Part shown: positions 52,559-61,708 of the stretch, in pieces
How the letters are laid out: the number at the start of each line of letters is the position of its first letter
How positions within the stretch are numbered: the first letter of the stretch is position 1
Source of the DNA: Saccharopolyspora rhizosphaerae
Lineage (GTDB): Bacteria > Actinomycetota > Actinomycetes > Mycobacteriales > Pseudonocardiaceae
Assembly: GCF_003931915.1 (NCBI RefSeq)
Contig: NZ_RSAA01000010.1
Coordinates: 152,753 to 216,752 of the forward strand
Direction: 5' to 3'
Length of the DNA: 64,000 bases
Notes under the pieces: model-generated
The model's database searches: none
What the model was told of the DNA's origin: nothing
The model's input: only the letters and a program-made list of their open reading frames with translations
Translations under genes and position numbers: made by a program

Positions 52559-54661
52559 ATGCGACGTGTTCCGTTACTGGCGGCGGTGGCCGCGGTGACC
52601 ACCGCCTTGATGGGCGTCCCCGCGGTGGCCGCCGAAGGCCCACCGCCGGACGAGGAGTTCCAGAAGGTCGTCCTCAACGACCACCCCGGCGAACCGGTCG
52701 ACCTCGCCGTCCTCCCCGACGGCCGGGTGCTGCACACCACCCGCCAGGGCGAGGTCCGGATGCACCACCCGGACACCGGCCGCAACACCGTGGCGGCCAC
52801 GCTGGACGTCTACCTGCACGACGAGGAGGGCCTGCAGAGCGTCGCGATCGACCCCGGCTTCAACGGCACCACGAACCGGTGGGTCTACTTGTACTACTCG
52901 CCCCCGCTGGGGACCCCGACCGACGACCCCTCGACCCCGGACGTCAACGAGGGCGACGCCCCGGAGTCCGGCACCCCCGAGCAGTTCGAGCCCTTCCGCG
53001 GCACGCTGCAGCTGTCCCGCTTCCAGCTCAACGGTGACCAGCTCGACCTGTCCACCAAGCAGAAGATCCTCGACGTCGGTGTCGACCGGGGCCTGTGCTG
53101 CCACGTCGGTGGCGACATCGTCTTCGACGGCAACGGCGACCTCTACCTGTCCACCGGCGACGACACCAACCCGTTCGCCTCCGGCGGCTACGCGCCGATC
53201 GACGAGCGCGACGGACGCAACCCCGCCTTCGACGCGCAGCGCTCCGCGGCCAACACCAACGACCTGCGAGGCAAGGTGCTGCGGATCAAGGTCCAGGAGG
53301 ACGGCTCCTACACCGTCCCGGCGGGCAACCTCTTCGCGCCCGGCACGCCGGGCACGCGCCCGGAGGTCTACCTGATGGGCCTGCGCAACCCGTTCCGCAT
53401 CGAGGTCAACCGCGAGACCAACGAGCTCTACGTCGCCGACTACTCGCCGGACGCCGACAGCGCCGACCCGGACCGCGGTCCGGCCGGCACCGGCAAGTGG
53501 TTCGTCGCCCGCGAGGCCGGGAACTACGGTTGGCCCTACTGCGCCACCCCCGACCTCCCCTACGTCGACTACGACTTCGCCACCGGCACCTCCGGCGAGC
53601 CGTTCACCTGCTCGGCTCCGGTCAACGAGTCGCCGCACAACACCGGGCTCACCGAACTGCCCCCGGTCGAGCAGCCGCAGGTCTGGTACGGGTACGGCCC
53701 GTCCGAGCAGTTCCCGGAACTCGGGTCCGGTGGCATCGGCCCGATGGCCGGACCTGTCTACGACTACGAGGCGACGCGGGGCCGGGCGCCGGTCGCGTGG
53801 CCGGAGCACTACGACGGCATGCCGCTGTTCTACGAGTGGACACGCGATTACATGAAGGGCTTCCGACTGGACGGCTCCGGTGCGCTCACCGGCATCGAGG
53901 ACGTGCTGCCCTCGATCCCGTTGTCCGGTCCGATCGACATGGAGTTCGGTCCCGACGGGGCGCTGTACGTGCTCGACTACGGCAAGGGCTACTTCGGTGA
54001 GAACCCGGAGGCGGCGCTGTCGCGCATCGACTACATCGGTCCCGGCGGCAACCACAGCCCGGAAGCCAAGGCCTCGGCCGACGTGACCAACGGCCACGCG
54101 CCCCTGACGGTGTCGTTCTCCAGCGAGGGCACCAGCGATGCTGACGGGAACAAGCTGCTCCACGAGTGGGACTTCGACTCGGACGGCACCGTCGACTCGC
54201 GGGAGCAGAACCCGACCCACACCTACGCGGAGAACGGCGTCTACACCGCGATGCTGCGGGTGACCGACCAGGGCGGGCAGGACACCGGCAAGATCGGTCT
54301 CGCCGAGGTCGTCGTCGTGGTGGGCAACTCCGCACCGGCGGTCCAGTTCGTCACACCGGTCGACGGCCAGCAGTTCACGTTCGGCGACGTCATCGACTAC
54401 GAGGTGACGGTGACCGACGACCAGGCCGTCGACTGCTCGAAGGTCGAGGTGACCTACATCCTCGGGCACGACACCCACGGCCACCCGCAGACGACAGCCT
54501 CCGGTTGCTCCGGGTCGATCAAGACCACGGTGCCGGAAGGCCACGACCCCGGCACCGACAACCTGCGCGGGGTGTTCCAGGCGACCTACACCGACCCGGG
54601 CGTCGACGGGATACCGCCGTTGACCGGTGAGGCCGAGGTCGTGCTGGAGCCGACCAACTGA
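52559..54661 (+). CDS. Secreted glucose/sorbosone dehydrogenase-like protein with PKD domain
   Basis: A 700-residue protein with a Sec signal peptide (LLAAVAAVTTALMGVPAVAA). Residues 40-500 form a six-bladed propeller of the PQQ-type soluble sugar dehydrogenase family: HVGGDIVFDGNGDLYLSTGD, NTNDLRGKVLRIKV, YLMGLRNPFRIEVNRETNEL and DMEFGPDGALYVLDYGKG. Residues 505-590 are a PKD domain (EWDFDSDGTVD and THTYAENGVYTAMLRVTD), followed by a further beta-rich domain. It would oxidise a sugar outside the cell or bind polysaccharide. It closes unit A. Confidence 0.9.
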   Translation: MRRVPLLAAVAAVTTALMGVPAVAAEGPPPDEEFQKVVLNDHPGEPVDLAVLPDGRVLHTTRQGEVRMHHPDTGRNTVAATLDVYLHDEEGLQSVAIDPGFNGTTNRWVYLYYSPPLGTPTDDPSTPDVNEGDAPESGTPEQFEPFRGTLQLSRFQLNGDQLDLSTKQKILDVGVDRGLCCHVGGDIVFDGNGDLYLSTGDDTNPFASGGYAPIDERDGRNPAFDAQRSAANTNDLRGKVLRIKVQEDGSYTVPAGNLFAPGTPGTRPEVYLMGLRNPFRIEVNRETNELYVADYSPDADSADPDRGPAGTGKWFVAREAGNYGWPYCATPDLPYVDYDFATGTSGEPFTCSAPVNESPHNTGLTELPPVEQPQVWYGYGPSEQFPELGSGGIGPMAGPVYDYEATRGRAPVAWPEHYDGMPLFYEWTRDYMKGFRLDGSGALTGIEDVLPSIPLSGPIDMEFGPDGALYVLDYGKGYFGENPEAALSRIDYIGPGGNHSPEAKASADVTNGHAPLTVSFSSEGTSDADGNKLLHEWDFDSDGTVDSREQNPTHTYAENGVYTAMLRVTDQGGQDTGKIGLAEVVVVVGNSAPAVQFVTPVDGQQFTFGDVIDYEVTVTDDQAVDCSKVEVTYILGHDTHGHPQTTASGCSGSIKTTVPEGHDPGTDNLRGVFQATYTDPGVDGIPPLTGEAEVVLEPTN

Positions 54662-54673
54662 TCAACACCCTCC

Positions 54674-54704
54674 GGGTGCGGTCGCCGGTCCGGCGACCGC
54701 ACCC
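54674..54704 (+). terminator. Strong hairpin between sugar unit and Ebo-like unit
   Basis: A perfect 13-base stem (GGGTGCGGTCGCC at 54674-54686 with GGCGACCGCACCC at 54692-54704) and a 5-base loop lie 12 bases after the stop. No T-run. It probably ends or attenuates the upstream transcript. Confidence 0.75.
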
Positions 54705-54746
54705 GGGTGGACGCACCGTCCCGCACCATCGAGGAGGCCCGGGAAG

Positions 54747-55907
54747 ATGGCACCCAGGACCGGAGTCTGGTTCATCGGCGCTCGAGGCTCGGTGGCCACC
54801 ACCGCCACCGTGGGCGCGCTCGCCCTGACCGCGGGGCTGGCCCCGCGCACGGGATGCGTCGCCGACCTCCCCGAGGTGGCGGTGGCGGGTCCACCGGGCG
54901 TGGACGACCTCGTCATCGGCGGGCACGACGTCGTCGGTGACGCACTGCCCAAGCGCGCCGAGGCGCTCGCCGCCGGCGGGGTGTTCGGGCACGAGCTGGC
55001 CCGCGCGGTGCACAGTGGACTGGTGGAGGTCGACGGCCGGATCCGCCCGGGCATCACCTCGCACGAGGGGTCTCAGCGCGACGCCATCGAGCAGGTCAGC
55101 CGTGACCTGGCCGGCTTCCGCGCCGCGCACGGCCTCGACCGCGTGGTCGTGATCGACGTGTCCACCACCGAACCACCGCTGGAGCTCACGCCGGAACACC
55201 GCGACCTGGACGATCTCGACCGGGCCCTGGCCGCGGGCGAGTCACCGCTGCCCGCCAGCGGCGTCTACGCCTACGCGGCACTGCGCGCCGGCTGCCCGTT
55301 CGTCGCGTTCACCCCGAGCCCAGGCCCCCGGTTGCCCGCGATCGACCAGCTCGCGCGGCGCACGCAGCTGCCGTGGGCGGGATCGGACGGCAAGACGGGC
55401 GAAACGCTGATCAAGTCGGCGCTCGCGCCGATGTTCGCCACCCGCGGGCTGCGGGTGCGGTCCTGGGCGTCGGTCAACCTGCTCGGCGGTGGCGACGGCC
55501 AAGCCCTGGCCGACCCGGTCACGGCGGAGAGCAAGACCCGCTCCAAGAACACGGGGCTGGGCTCCATCCTCGGGCACCCGGTCGACGGGCCGATGCACAT
55601 CGACTACCTCCCCGACCTCGGCGACTGGAAGACCGCCTGGGACCACGTGTCCTTCGAAGGGTTCCTCGGCACCGGGATGTCGATGCAGTTCACCTGGCAG
55701 GGATGCGACTCCGCGCTCGCCGCCCCGCTGGTGCTCGACCTCGCCAGGCTGGTGGCACGCGCGCACCGGGCAGGTGCCGTCGGCGCCGTCGAAGCGCTCG
55801 GGTTCTTCTTCAAGGACCCCGCCGGCGACGGGGCGCACGACCTGGCGGGCCAGTGGCGCGCACTGCTCGACTGGTGCGCCCGGATCGGCTCCGGGGAGCG
55901 GCGATGA
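54747..55907 (+). CDS. myo-Inositol-1-phosphate synthase-like enzyme
   Basis: A 386-residue NAD-dependent enzyme from the ATG at 54747. The nucleotide site is FIGARGSVATTATVG, and the catalytic block AGSDGKTGETLIKSALAPMF with NLLGGGDGQALADP is well kept, including the lysines used in cyclisation. Classical enzymes turn glucose-6-phosphate into inositol-1-phosphate. Its place at the head of an Ebo-like unit, where EboD (a dehydroquinate-synthase-type cyclase) is normally found, suggests that it supplies a cyclitol phosphate for that pathway. It overlaps the UbiA gene by ATGA. Confidence 0.85.
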   Translation: MAPRTGVWFIGARGSVATTATVGALALTAGLAPRTGCVADLPEVAVAGPPGVDDLVIGGHDVVGDALPKRAEALAAGGVFGHELARAVHSGLVEVDGRIRPGITSHEGSQRDAIEQVSRDLAGFRAAHGLDRVVVIDVSTTEPPLELTPEHRDLDDLDRALAAGESPLPASGVYAYAALRAGCPFVAFTPSPGPRLPAIDQLARRTQLPWAGSDGKTGETLIKSALAPMFATRGLRVRSWASVNLLGGGDGQALADPVTAESKTRSKNTGLGSILGHPVDGPMHIDYLPDLGDWKTAWDHVSFEGFLGTGMSMQFTWQGCDSALAAPLVLDLARLVARAHRAGAVGAVEALGFFFKDPAGDGAHDLAGQWRALLDWCARIGSGERR

Positions 55908-56758
55908 GGGCGCGGGACCTCGCCGAACTGGTGCGCTTGCCCGCCGTGCTCACCGCTCCCGGCGACAGCCTCGCCGGGGCCGCAGCCGCCGGCTGGCCGC
56001 ACGGCAGGCGCAGCTGGGCCATGCCGGTCGTCTCCAGCTGCTTCTACCTCGCGGGCATGGCGCTCAACGACTACGCCGACCGGGACCTGGACGCCCGGGA
56101 GCGCCCCGAACGCCCCCTCCCCTCCGGCCGCATCCGTCCTCGCACGGCGCTGGCCGTGGCCGCCGGGCTGACCACAGCAGGTGTGGGCATCGCCGGTGCA
56201 GCAGGCGGGCGCACCGCGCTGCGGGCCGCCGTGCCCGTGGCCGCCGCGGCCTGGACCTACGACCTCGCGACCAAGCAGACCCTCGCCGGGCCCGCGACCA
56301 TGGCTCTGGCCCGAGGGTGCGACGTGCTGCTCGGAGCCGGCGGGCGACGCCAGGCGCTCCTGCCCGCCTGCGCGGTCGCCGCGCACACCCTGGGGGTGAC
56401 CTGGCTGAGCCGTGGAGAGGTCCACGGAGCCGCGCCGCGCGCAGGTTGGGCAGCACTGGCCACCACCACCGCGGCCGCGACCTCGGCTGCCCTGCTCCCG
56501 CGTTCCTCCCGCCGCGCGAGGGCCGCCGGCATCGCCTGCGCCGCCGGCTACGCCGTGACCGTCGGCCGGGCCCAGGCCCGCGCCGCGAAGCACCCGGACG
56601 CGAGCACCGTCCGCGCCGCCACGGGCGTCGGAGTGCGTGGCGTCATCGGACTGCAAGCGGCGCTCGTGGCCGGCACCGGTGCGCTCGGCGTCGCCGCGGC
56701 CCTGCTCAGCGCAGGACCGCTGGCGCGCGCGGCCTCGGAGGTGGTGTCGCCGACATGA
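55904..56758 (+). CDS. eboC: UbiA-family prenyltransferase (EboC-like)
   Basis: A 284-residue membrane enzyme with seven to nine hydrophobic helices. The first Asp-rich motif is NDYADRDLDARERPERPLPS; the second region reads YDLATKQTLAGPATMALARG. It would move a prenyl group from a diphosphate onto a membrane-near acceptor. Similar to EboC and to the actinobacterial family that I recall being named after SCO3242. Four-base overlaps with both neighbours point to tight co-translation; the acceptor may be the cyclitol made by the enzyme before it. Confidence 0.85.
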   Translation: MRARDLAELVRLPAVLTAPGDSLAGAAAAGWPHGRRSWAMPVVSSCFYLAGMALNDYADRDLDARERPERPLPSGRIRPRTALAVAAGLTTAGVGIAGAAGGRTALRAAVPVAAAAWTYDLATKQTLAGPATMALARGCDVLLGAGGRRQALLPACAVAAHTLGVTWLSRGEVHGAAPRAGWAALATTTAAATSAALLPRSSRRARAAGIACAAGYAVTVGRAQARAAKHPDASTVRAATGVGVRGVIGLQAALVAGTGALGVAAALLSAGPLARAASEVVSPT

Positions 56759-57624
56759 ACCTCCGCTTCGGTTACGGCACCAACGGGTTCACCGGTCATC
56801 GCCTCGACGACGCCGTGGCGGTCCTGGCCGATCTGGGTTACGACGGTGTCGCGCTCACCCTCGACCAACCGCACCTGGACCCCTTCGCACCCGACCTCGC
56901 GGCGCGCACCGACGCCGTCCACCGCCGACTCGCAGCGCGGGGTCTGGCCGTCGTGGTCGAGACCGGCGCCCGCTACGTCATGGACCCCTGGCACAAGCAC
57001 GAACCGACGTTGGTCTCCGACACCGGCCGCGAGAGGCGCGTCGACTACCTGCGGCGCGCTGTCCGCGTCGCGGACGAGCTCGGCGCAGAAGCCGTCTCGT
57101 TCTGGTCCGGCACGCTGCCGGCGGGCACTTCCCCGCAGCAGGGGTGGGAGCGGCTCACCCGCGGTGTCGCCGAAGTGCTGCACGAGGCGGACCGGCGGGA
57201 CGTGCGGTGCGCTTTCGAACCCGAACCGGGCATGTTCGTCAACACCCTCGCCGGTGTCGCCGAGCTGCGCCGCAGGCTCGGCGACCCGCCCCGGCTCGCG
57301 GTGACCGTCGACATCGGACACTGCGTGTGCAACGAGCCCGCGCCGCCCCAGGACTGCGTGCACCAGGTGGGCGACGTGCTCGGCAACGTCCAGGCCGACG
57401 ACATGCGTCCTGGCGTGCACGAGCACCTCGAGTTCGGTGACGGGGAGGTCGACCTCGCGGCCGCCCTAGGCGCGCTCCTCGACGTCGGCTACCAGGGCCT
57501 GGTCAGCGTCGAGCTCCCCCGCCACTCCCACGCGGCGCCCGCGGTCGCCGCACGCTCGGTGCAGGCGCTGCGCACCGCGCAGGCCGCCGCCGAGCAGGCC
57601 CGAGCGGAGGAGGTCTCCCGATGA
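56755..57624 (+). CDS. Sugar phosphate isomerase/epimerase (TIM barrel) in Ebo-like unit
   Basis: A 289-residue AP-endonuclease-2-type barrel. It begins FGYGTNGFTGHRLDDAVAVL; metal ligands are in CAFEPEPGMFVN, VTVDIGHCVCNEP, NVQADDMRPGVHEH and VSVELPRHSH. It may isomerise or epimerise the cyclitol or sugar intermediate. It shares fold with EboE further on but not close sequence. ATGA overlaps on both sides. Confidence 0.87.
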   Translation: MNLRFGYGTNGFTGHRLDDAVAVLADLGYDGVALTLDQPHLDPFAPDLAARTDAVHRRLAARGLAVVVETGARYVMDPWHKHEPTLVSDTGRERRVDYLRRAVRVADELGAEAVSFWSGTLPAGTSPQQGWERLTRGVAEVLHEADRRDVRCAFEPEPGMFVNTLAGVAELRRRLGDPPRLAVTVDIGHCVCNEPAPPQDCVHQVGDVLGNVQADDMRPGVHEHLEFGDGEVDLAAALGALLDVGYQGLVSVELPRHSHAAPAVAARSVQALRTAQAAAEQARAEEVSR

Positions 57625-58313
57625 GCTCAGCGCGGAACGTGGCCGACGTGCTCGAACCGACCACCCGGAGGCGGTGGGCGGACCTGGTCGACGAGGTGGC
57701 GGCGAACCCGGACCGGATCGCGGTGCTCTTCCCCTCCGCGGCTCGAGCGATCGCCCGCGGTCCCGTCGACCCGGCCGACCCCGACGGGCTGATCACACCC
57801 CGCGTCGAGGACGAGGTCCGGATCACCTTTCTGAGGACCGCAGCGCGCCGGTGGGACACCGACCGGCTGACCCGCGAGACCCTCGCGCTGTACCGGCACG
57901 GCGACGCGGAGGAGAAGCGCGCGGTGCTGCGCGCGCTCGACCACCTCGGCCTCGGCGACAGGCTCCTCCCGCTGGTCCACGACGCGCTGCGCAGCAATGA
58001 CCTGCGGTTGATCGCCGCAGCGCTGGGGACGTACGCGGCGCGGCACCTCGACGAGCACGCCTGGCGCCACGGCGTGCTCAAGTGCCTGTTCACCGGGGTG
58101 CCGCTCGACGCGGTCGTCGGCGTCGCCGAGCGGGCCGACGCCGAACTGGCGCGCATGGTCAGCGCCTACGTCGAAGAGCGGCAGGCCGCCGGGCGAAGCG
58201 TCCCGCAGGACGCGCACCGCCTGCTGCAGCAGTGCACCCGGGCCGCGACGGCAGCGGGCCCACGCGATGACGAGGAGGACGGATGCGCATCTTCGATCCG
58301 CACATCCACATGA
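57621..58313 (+). CDS. eboA: EboA-domain protein
   Basis: A 230-residue, helix-rich soluble protein with EboA features: RIAVLFPSAARAIARGP, a central RHGDAEEKRAVLRALDHLGL and FTGVPLDAVVGVAERADAEL ARM-like repeats. EboA belongs to the Ebo cluster, which in cyanobacteria is needed to move a scytonemin precursor to the periplasm; its own activity is unknown. The start overlaps the previous stop by four bases, and the last 31 bases overlap the TatD gene. Confidence 0.85.
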   Translation: MSSARNVADVLEPTTRRRWADLVDEVAANPDRIAVLFPSAARAIARGPVDPADPDGLITPRVEDEVRITFLRTAARRWDTDRLTRETLALYRHGDAEEKRAVLRALDHLGLGDRLLPLVHDALRSNDLRLIAAALGTYAARHLDEHAWRHGVLKCLFTGVPLDAVVGVAERADAELARMVSAYVEERQAAGRSVPQDAHRLLQQCTRAATAAGPRDDEEDGCASSIRTST

Positions 58314-59143
58314 GCTCGCGCACCACCGACGACTACGAAGCCATGCACGCCGCCGGCGTCCGCGCCGTCACCGAACCGGCCTTCTGGTGCGGGCAGCCCC
58401 GCACCAGCCCCGCGTCGTTCTACGACTACTTCGACTCCCTGGTCGGCTGGGAGCGCTTCCGGGCGGCGCAGTTCGGCATCCGCCACCACTGCACGATCGC
58501 GCTCAACCCCAAGGAAGCCAACGATCCGCGGTGCCGCGAGGTGCTCGACGTGCTCCCCCGCTACCTCGCCAAGGACGGCGTGGTGGCCGTCGGCGAGGTC
58601 GGGTTCGACTCGATGACCTCGGACGAGGAGGAGGTCTTCACCCAGCAGCTCACCATGGCAGCAGAACACGAACTGCCGGTGCTCGTGCACACCCCGCACC
58701 GCGACAAAGTGGAAGGAACCCGGCGGAGCCTCGAACTGGTCGCCGCGTCCGGTCTCCCACCCGAGCGCGTGCTCATCGACCACCTCAACGAGGTCACCGT
58801 CGACCTGGTGGCAGGAAGTGGCTGCTGGATCGGTTTTTCCATCTACCCCGACACCAAGGTGGACGAAGACCGCGTGGTGCGGATCTTCGCCGAACACGGC
58901 CTGGACCGGATGATCGTCAACTCCGCGGCGGACTGGGGGCGCAGCGACCCGCTCACGACAGCCAAGACCGGCCGAGCGATGCTCGACGCGGGCTTCAGCG
59001 AGGACGACGTCGACCGCGTGCTGTGGCGCAACCCGGTCGAGTTCTACGACCAGAGCGGCCGGCTCATGCTCGACCCGGTCGAAGCGGACCAGACGGCAAC
59101 CTTCGCGGGCAACTCGGTGCTGCGCGGGCAACGCCCACGGTGA
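58283..59143 (+). CDS. eboB: TatD-family metal-dependent hydrolase (EboB-like)
   Basis: A 286-residue amidohydrolase-type barrel starting within the 3' end of eboA behind GAGGAGGA. Metal ligands: FDPHIHM (HxH), VAVGEVGFDS (Glu), VLVHTPHRD (His), LIDHLNEVTVD (His) and IVNSAADWG (Asp). TatD enzymes cut phosphodiester or amide bonds; in Ebo clusters the substrate is not known. The order and overlaps support a role in the same pathway as the flanking genes. Confidence 0.87.
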   Translation: MRIFDPHIHMSSRTTDDYEAMHAAGVRAVTEPAFWCGQPRTSPASFYDYFDSLVGWERFRAAQFGIRHHCTIALNPKEANDPRCREVLDVLPRYLAKDGVVAVGEVGFDSMTSDEEEVFTQQLTMAAEHELPVLVHTPHRDKVEGTRRSLELVAASGLPPERVLIDHLNEVTVDLVAGSGCWIGFSIYPDTKVDEDRVVRIFAEHGLDRMIVNSAADWGRSDPLTTAKTGRAMLDAGFSEDDVDRVLWRNPVEFYDQSGRLMLDPVEADQTATFAGNSVLRGQRPR

Positions 59144-59168
59144 ACGAGCCACAGGGAGACCCACCCAC

Positions 59169-60335
59169 ATGCGCTTCACCCACCACGACGGCACCCGGAT
59201 CCACCTCGCCTACTGCACGAACGTCCACCCGGCCGAGGACCTGGACGGGCTGCTGCGCCAACTGCGCACCTTCGGAGGCGGCGTCCGCGCCGAACTCGGC
59301 GTCGAGCGCCTCGGCGTCGGGCTGTGGTTGCCCGCACCGCTGGCCGCCCACCTGGTCGCCCACCCCGATCTCGGCCGCCTCCGAGCCACGCTGGCGGCGT
59401 GCGGTCTCGAGGTCGTCACGCTGAACGCCTTCCCCTACCAGCGTTTCCACGCCGACATCGTCAAACACGCGGTCTACCACCCTGATTGGACGGACGAGCG
59501 CCGGTGGGACTACACGCTGGACTGCGCGCGAGTGCTCGCACGGCTGCTGCCCGAAGACGTCGCACGCGGCAGCATCTCCACGCTGCCGCTCGCATGGCGG
59601 GAACCGTGGTCCGCCGCGCAGCGAGGGCACGCCGTCGACTCGATGCGGCAGCTCAGCAAGCGGCTCGCCACCCTGGCCGAGGACACCGGCAAGGAGATCC
59701 GCGTCGCGGTCGAACCGGAGCCGGGGTGCGTCGTCGAAACCATCGACGAGGCGATCGACCTGCTCAGCGAGGTGGACACCGACCACATCGGACTTTGCTT
59801 GGACACCTGTCACCTCGCGGTGGGGTTCGAAGACCCCCACGATGCGGTGCGACGCACCACCGCCGCCGGGGTTCCGATCGTGAAGACCCAGGCCTCCACC
59901 GCCTTGCACGCCGCCGAGCCCGCCCACCAGGACACCAGGGACGCGCTGGACCGCTACGCCGAAGACCGCTTCCTGCACCAGGTCCGGGAACGCGGGCCCG
60001 CCGGGATCACCGCGCTCGACGACCTGGCCGACGCCCTCCACGGCGATCGGCCCCTGCGCGGTGACGGACCGTGGCGGGTGCACTTCCACGTGCCGATCCA
60101 CCGGCGACCCGAGCCTCCGCTGGGCTCCACCCAAGACGACCTCGACACCACGCTGCACGCGTTGTTCGCCGGCCCCGCCGCGCTCACCGACCACGTCGAG
60201 GTCGAGACCTACACCTGGTCGGTGCTGCCGGAACACCAACGGCCACGCGACGACGCCGACCTGATCGCAGGCCTCGCGGGCGAACTGGGCTGGGTGGCCC
60301 AGTCGATGCGACGCGCCGGATTGGAGCCATCGTGA
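59169..60335 (+). CDS. eboE: Metabolite traffic protein EboE
   Basis: A 388-residue TIM-barrel protein. It opens LAYCTNVHPAEDLDGLLRQL, the EboE signature, with LNAFPYQRFHADIVKHAVY following; metal-type residues lie in VAVEPEPGCVVE and GLCLDTCHLAVGFED, and VHFHVPIHR comes near the end. EboE proteins resemble xylose isomerase-like barrels and belong to the Ebo metabolite-export cluster. It is 25 bases after the TatD gene and overlaps the next gene (GTGA). Confidence 0.9.
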   Translation: MRFTHHDGTRIHLAYCTNVHPAEDLDGLLRQLRTFGGGVRAELGVERLGVGLWLPAPLAAHLVAHPDLGRLRATLAACGLEVVTLNAFPYQRFHADIVKHAVYHPDWTDERRWDYTLDCARVLARLLPEDVARGSISTLPLAWREPWSAAQRGHAVDSMRQLSKRLATLAEDTGKEIRVAVEPEPGCVVETIDEAIDLLSEVDTDHIGLCLDTCHLAVGFEDPHDAVRRTTAAGVPIVKTQASTALHAAEPAHQDTRDALDRYAEDRFLHQVRERGPAGITALDDLADALHGDRPLRGDGPWRVHFHVPIHRRPEPPLGSTQDDLDTTLHALFAGPAALTDHVEVETYTWSVLPEHQRPRDDADLIAGLAGELGWVAQSMRRAGLEPS

Positions 60336-61708
60336 ACAAGGTCCTGCTCCTCGACGTGGTGGGGCTGACACCGCGCCTCCTCCAGCACGCACCTCGACTT
60401 CGCCGAGTCGCCGAGCAGGGCTGGCAGACCCCGCTGGAGACCGTGCTGCCCGCGGTCACGTGCTCGGTGCAGTCCAGCATGCTCACCGGGCTGCCCCCGC
60501 GCGAGCACGGCGCCGTCGGCAACGGCTGGTACTTCCGCGACCTCGGCGAGGTCTACCTGTGGCGCCAGCACAACCGGCTCGTCACCGGCGAGAAGGTGTG
60601 GGAAACAGCTCGACGCGCTGATCCCGGCTTCCGCACGGCCAACGTCTGCTGGTGGTACGCGATGGGGGCGAGCACGGACTGGACGATCACCCCGCGGCCC
60701 GTCTACCACGCAGACGGGCGCAAGTCCCCGGACTGCTACACCTGGCCCCCGGAGTTGCACGAGGAACTCACCGGCGCGTGGGGCCCGTTCCCGCTGTTCC
60801 ACTACTGGGGCCCGACCGCGTCGCTGCGCTCCACCGAGTGGATCGTGGCGGCCACCAGGCGGCTGCTTCCGGAGGCCGACCTCACGCTCGCCTACGTCCC
60901 GCACCTCGACTACGACCTGCAACGACACGGACCCGACAGCCCGCAGGCGCTCTCTGCCGTCCGTGACGTCGACCGCGCTGTGGCACCGCTGCTCGACGAC
61001 GCTCAGGAGCAGGACGCCACGGTCGTCGTGGTGAGCGAGTACGGCATCACCCCCGCCTCGCACCCGGTCGACATCAACCGAGCACTGCGCGGAGCTGGCC
61101 TGCTGGAGGTCTACACCCAGCACGGCATGGAATACCTGGACCCGTGGACCTCGCGCGCTTTCGCGGTCGCCGACCACCAAGTCGCGCACGTCTACGTCCA
61201 GAACCCCGCAGACCTGGACCCGGTGCGCGACCTCTGCCGGCACCTGCCCGGAGTCGACCTGGTCCTCGACCGGGCAGCGCAGCACGACTTCGGCATCGAC
61301 CACCACCGCGCCGGCGAGCTGGTCCTCGTCGCCGAACCCCGCTCCTGGTTCACCTACTACTACTGGCTGGACGACGCCCACGCCCCGGACTTCGCCCGCG
61401 GCGTCGACATCCACCGCAAACCCGGCTACGACCCGGCCGAACTGTTCCTCGACCCCGCCGACCGGACGGTGAAGCTGCGCGCCGCACTCGGCCTCGTCCG
61501 CAAGAAGCTCGGTCTCCGCTACGCCATGAACGTCGTCCCGACCACCGGACGCTGGGTCATGGGCACGCACGGCCGACTCCCCGACGACCCGCTGGACGGA
61601 CCGGTGCTGCTGTGCAGCGATCCGTCCTCGCGACGGGACAGCATGAGCGCCTCCGCAGTCCGCGATCTCGTCCTCGACCTCGCGGCGGTCCCGCAGTCGA
61701 CCCGGTGA
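60332..61708 (+). CDS. eboF: Alkaline-phosphatase-superfamily phosphodiesterase (EboF-like)
   Basis: A 458-residue enzyme of the nucleotide pyrophosphatase/phosphodiesterase type, from a GTG overlapping the eboE stop. Metal and nucleophile residues: LLLDVVGLTP, TVLPAVTCSVQSSMLTGLPP with the Thr nucleophile, YVPHLDYDLQRHGPDS and VVSEYGITPASH. It may remove a phosphate or nucleotide group from the pathway product. No signal peptide, so cytoplasmic action is expected. It ends the unit. Confidence 0.87.
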   Translation: MNKVLLLDVVGLTPRLLQHAPRLRRVAEQGWQTPLETVLPAVTCSVQSSMLTGLPPREHGAVGNGWYFRDLGEVYLWRQHNRLVTGEKVWETARRADPGFRTANVCWWYAMGASTDWTITPRPVYHADGRKSPDCYTWPPELHEELTGAWGPFPLFHYWGPTASLRSTEWIVAATRRLLPEADLTLAYVPHLDYDLQRHGPDSPQALSAVRDVDRAVAPLLDDAQEQDATVVVVSEYGITPASHPVDINRALRGAGLLEVYTQHGMEYLDPWTSRAFAVADHQVAHVYVQNPADLDPVRDLCRHLPGVDLVLDRAAQHDFGIDHHRAGELVLVAEPRSWFTYYYWLDDAHAPDFARGVDIHRKPGYDPAELFLDPADRTVKLRAALGLVRKKLGLRYAMNVVPTTGRWVMGTHGRLPDDPLDGPVLLCSDPSSRRDSMSASAVRDLVLDLAAVPQSTR

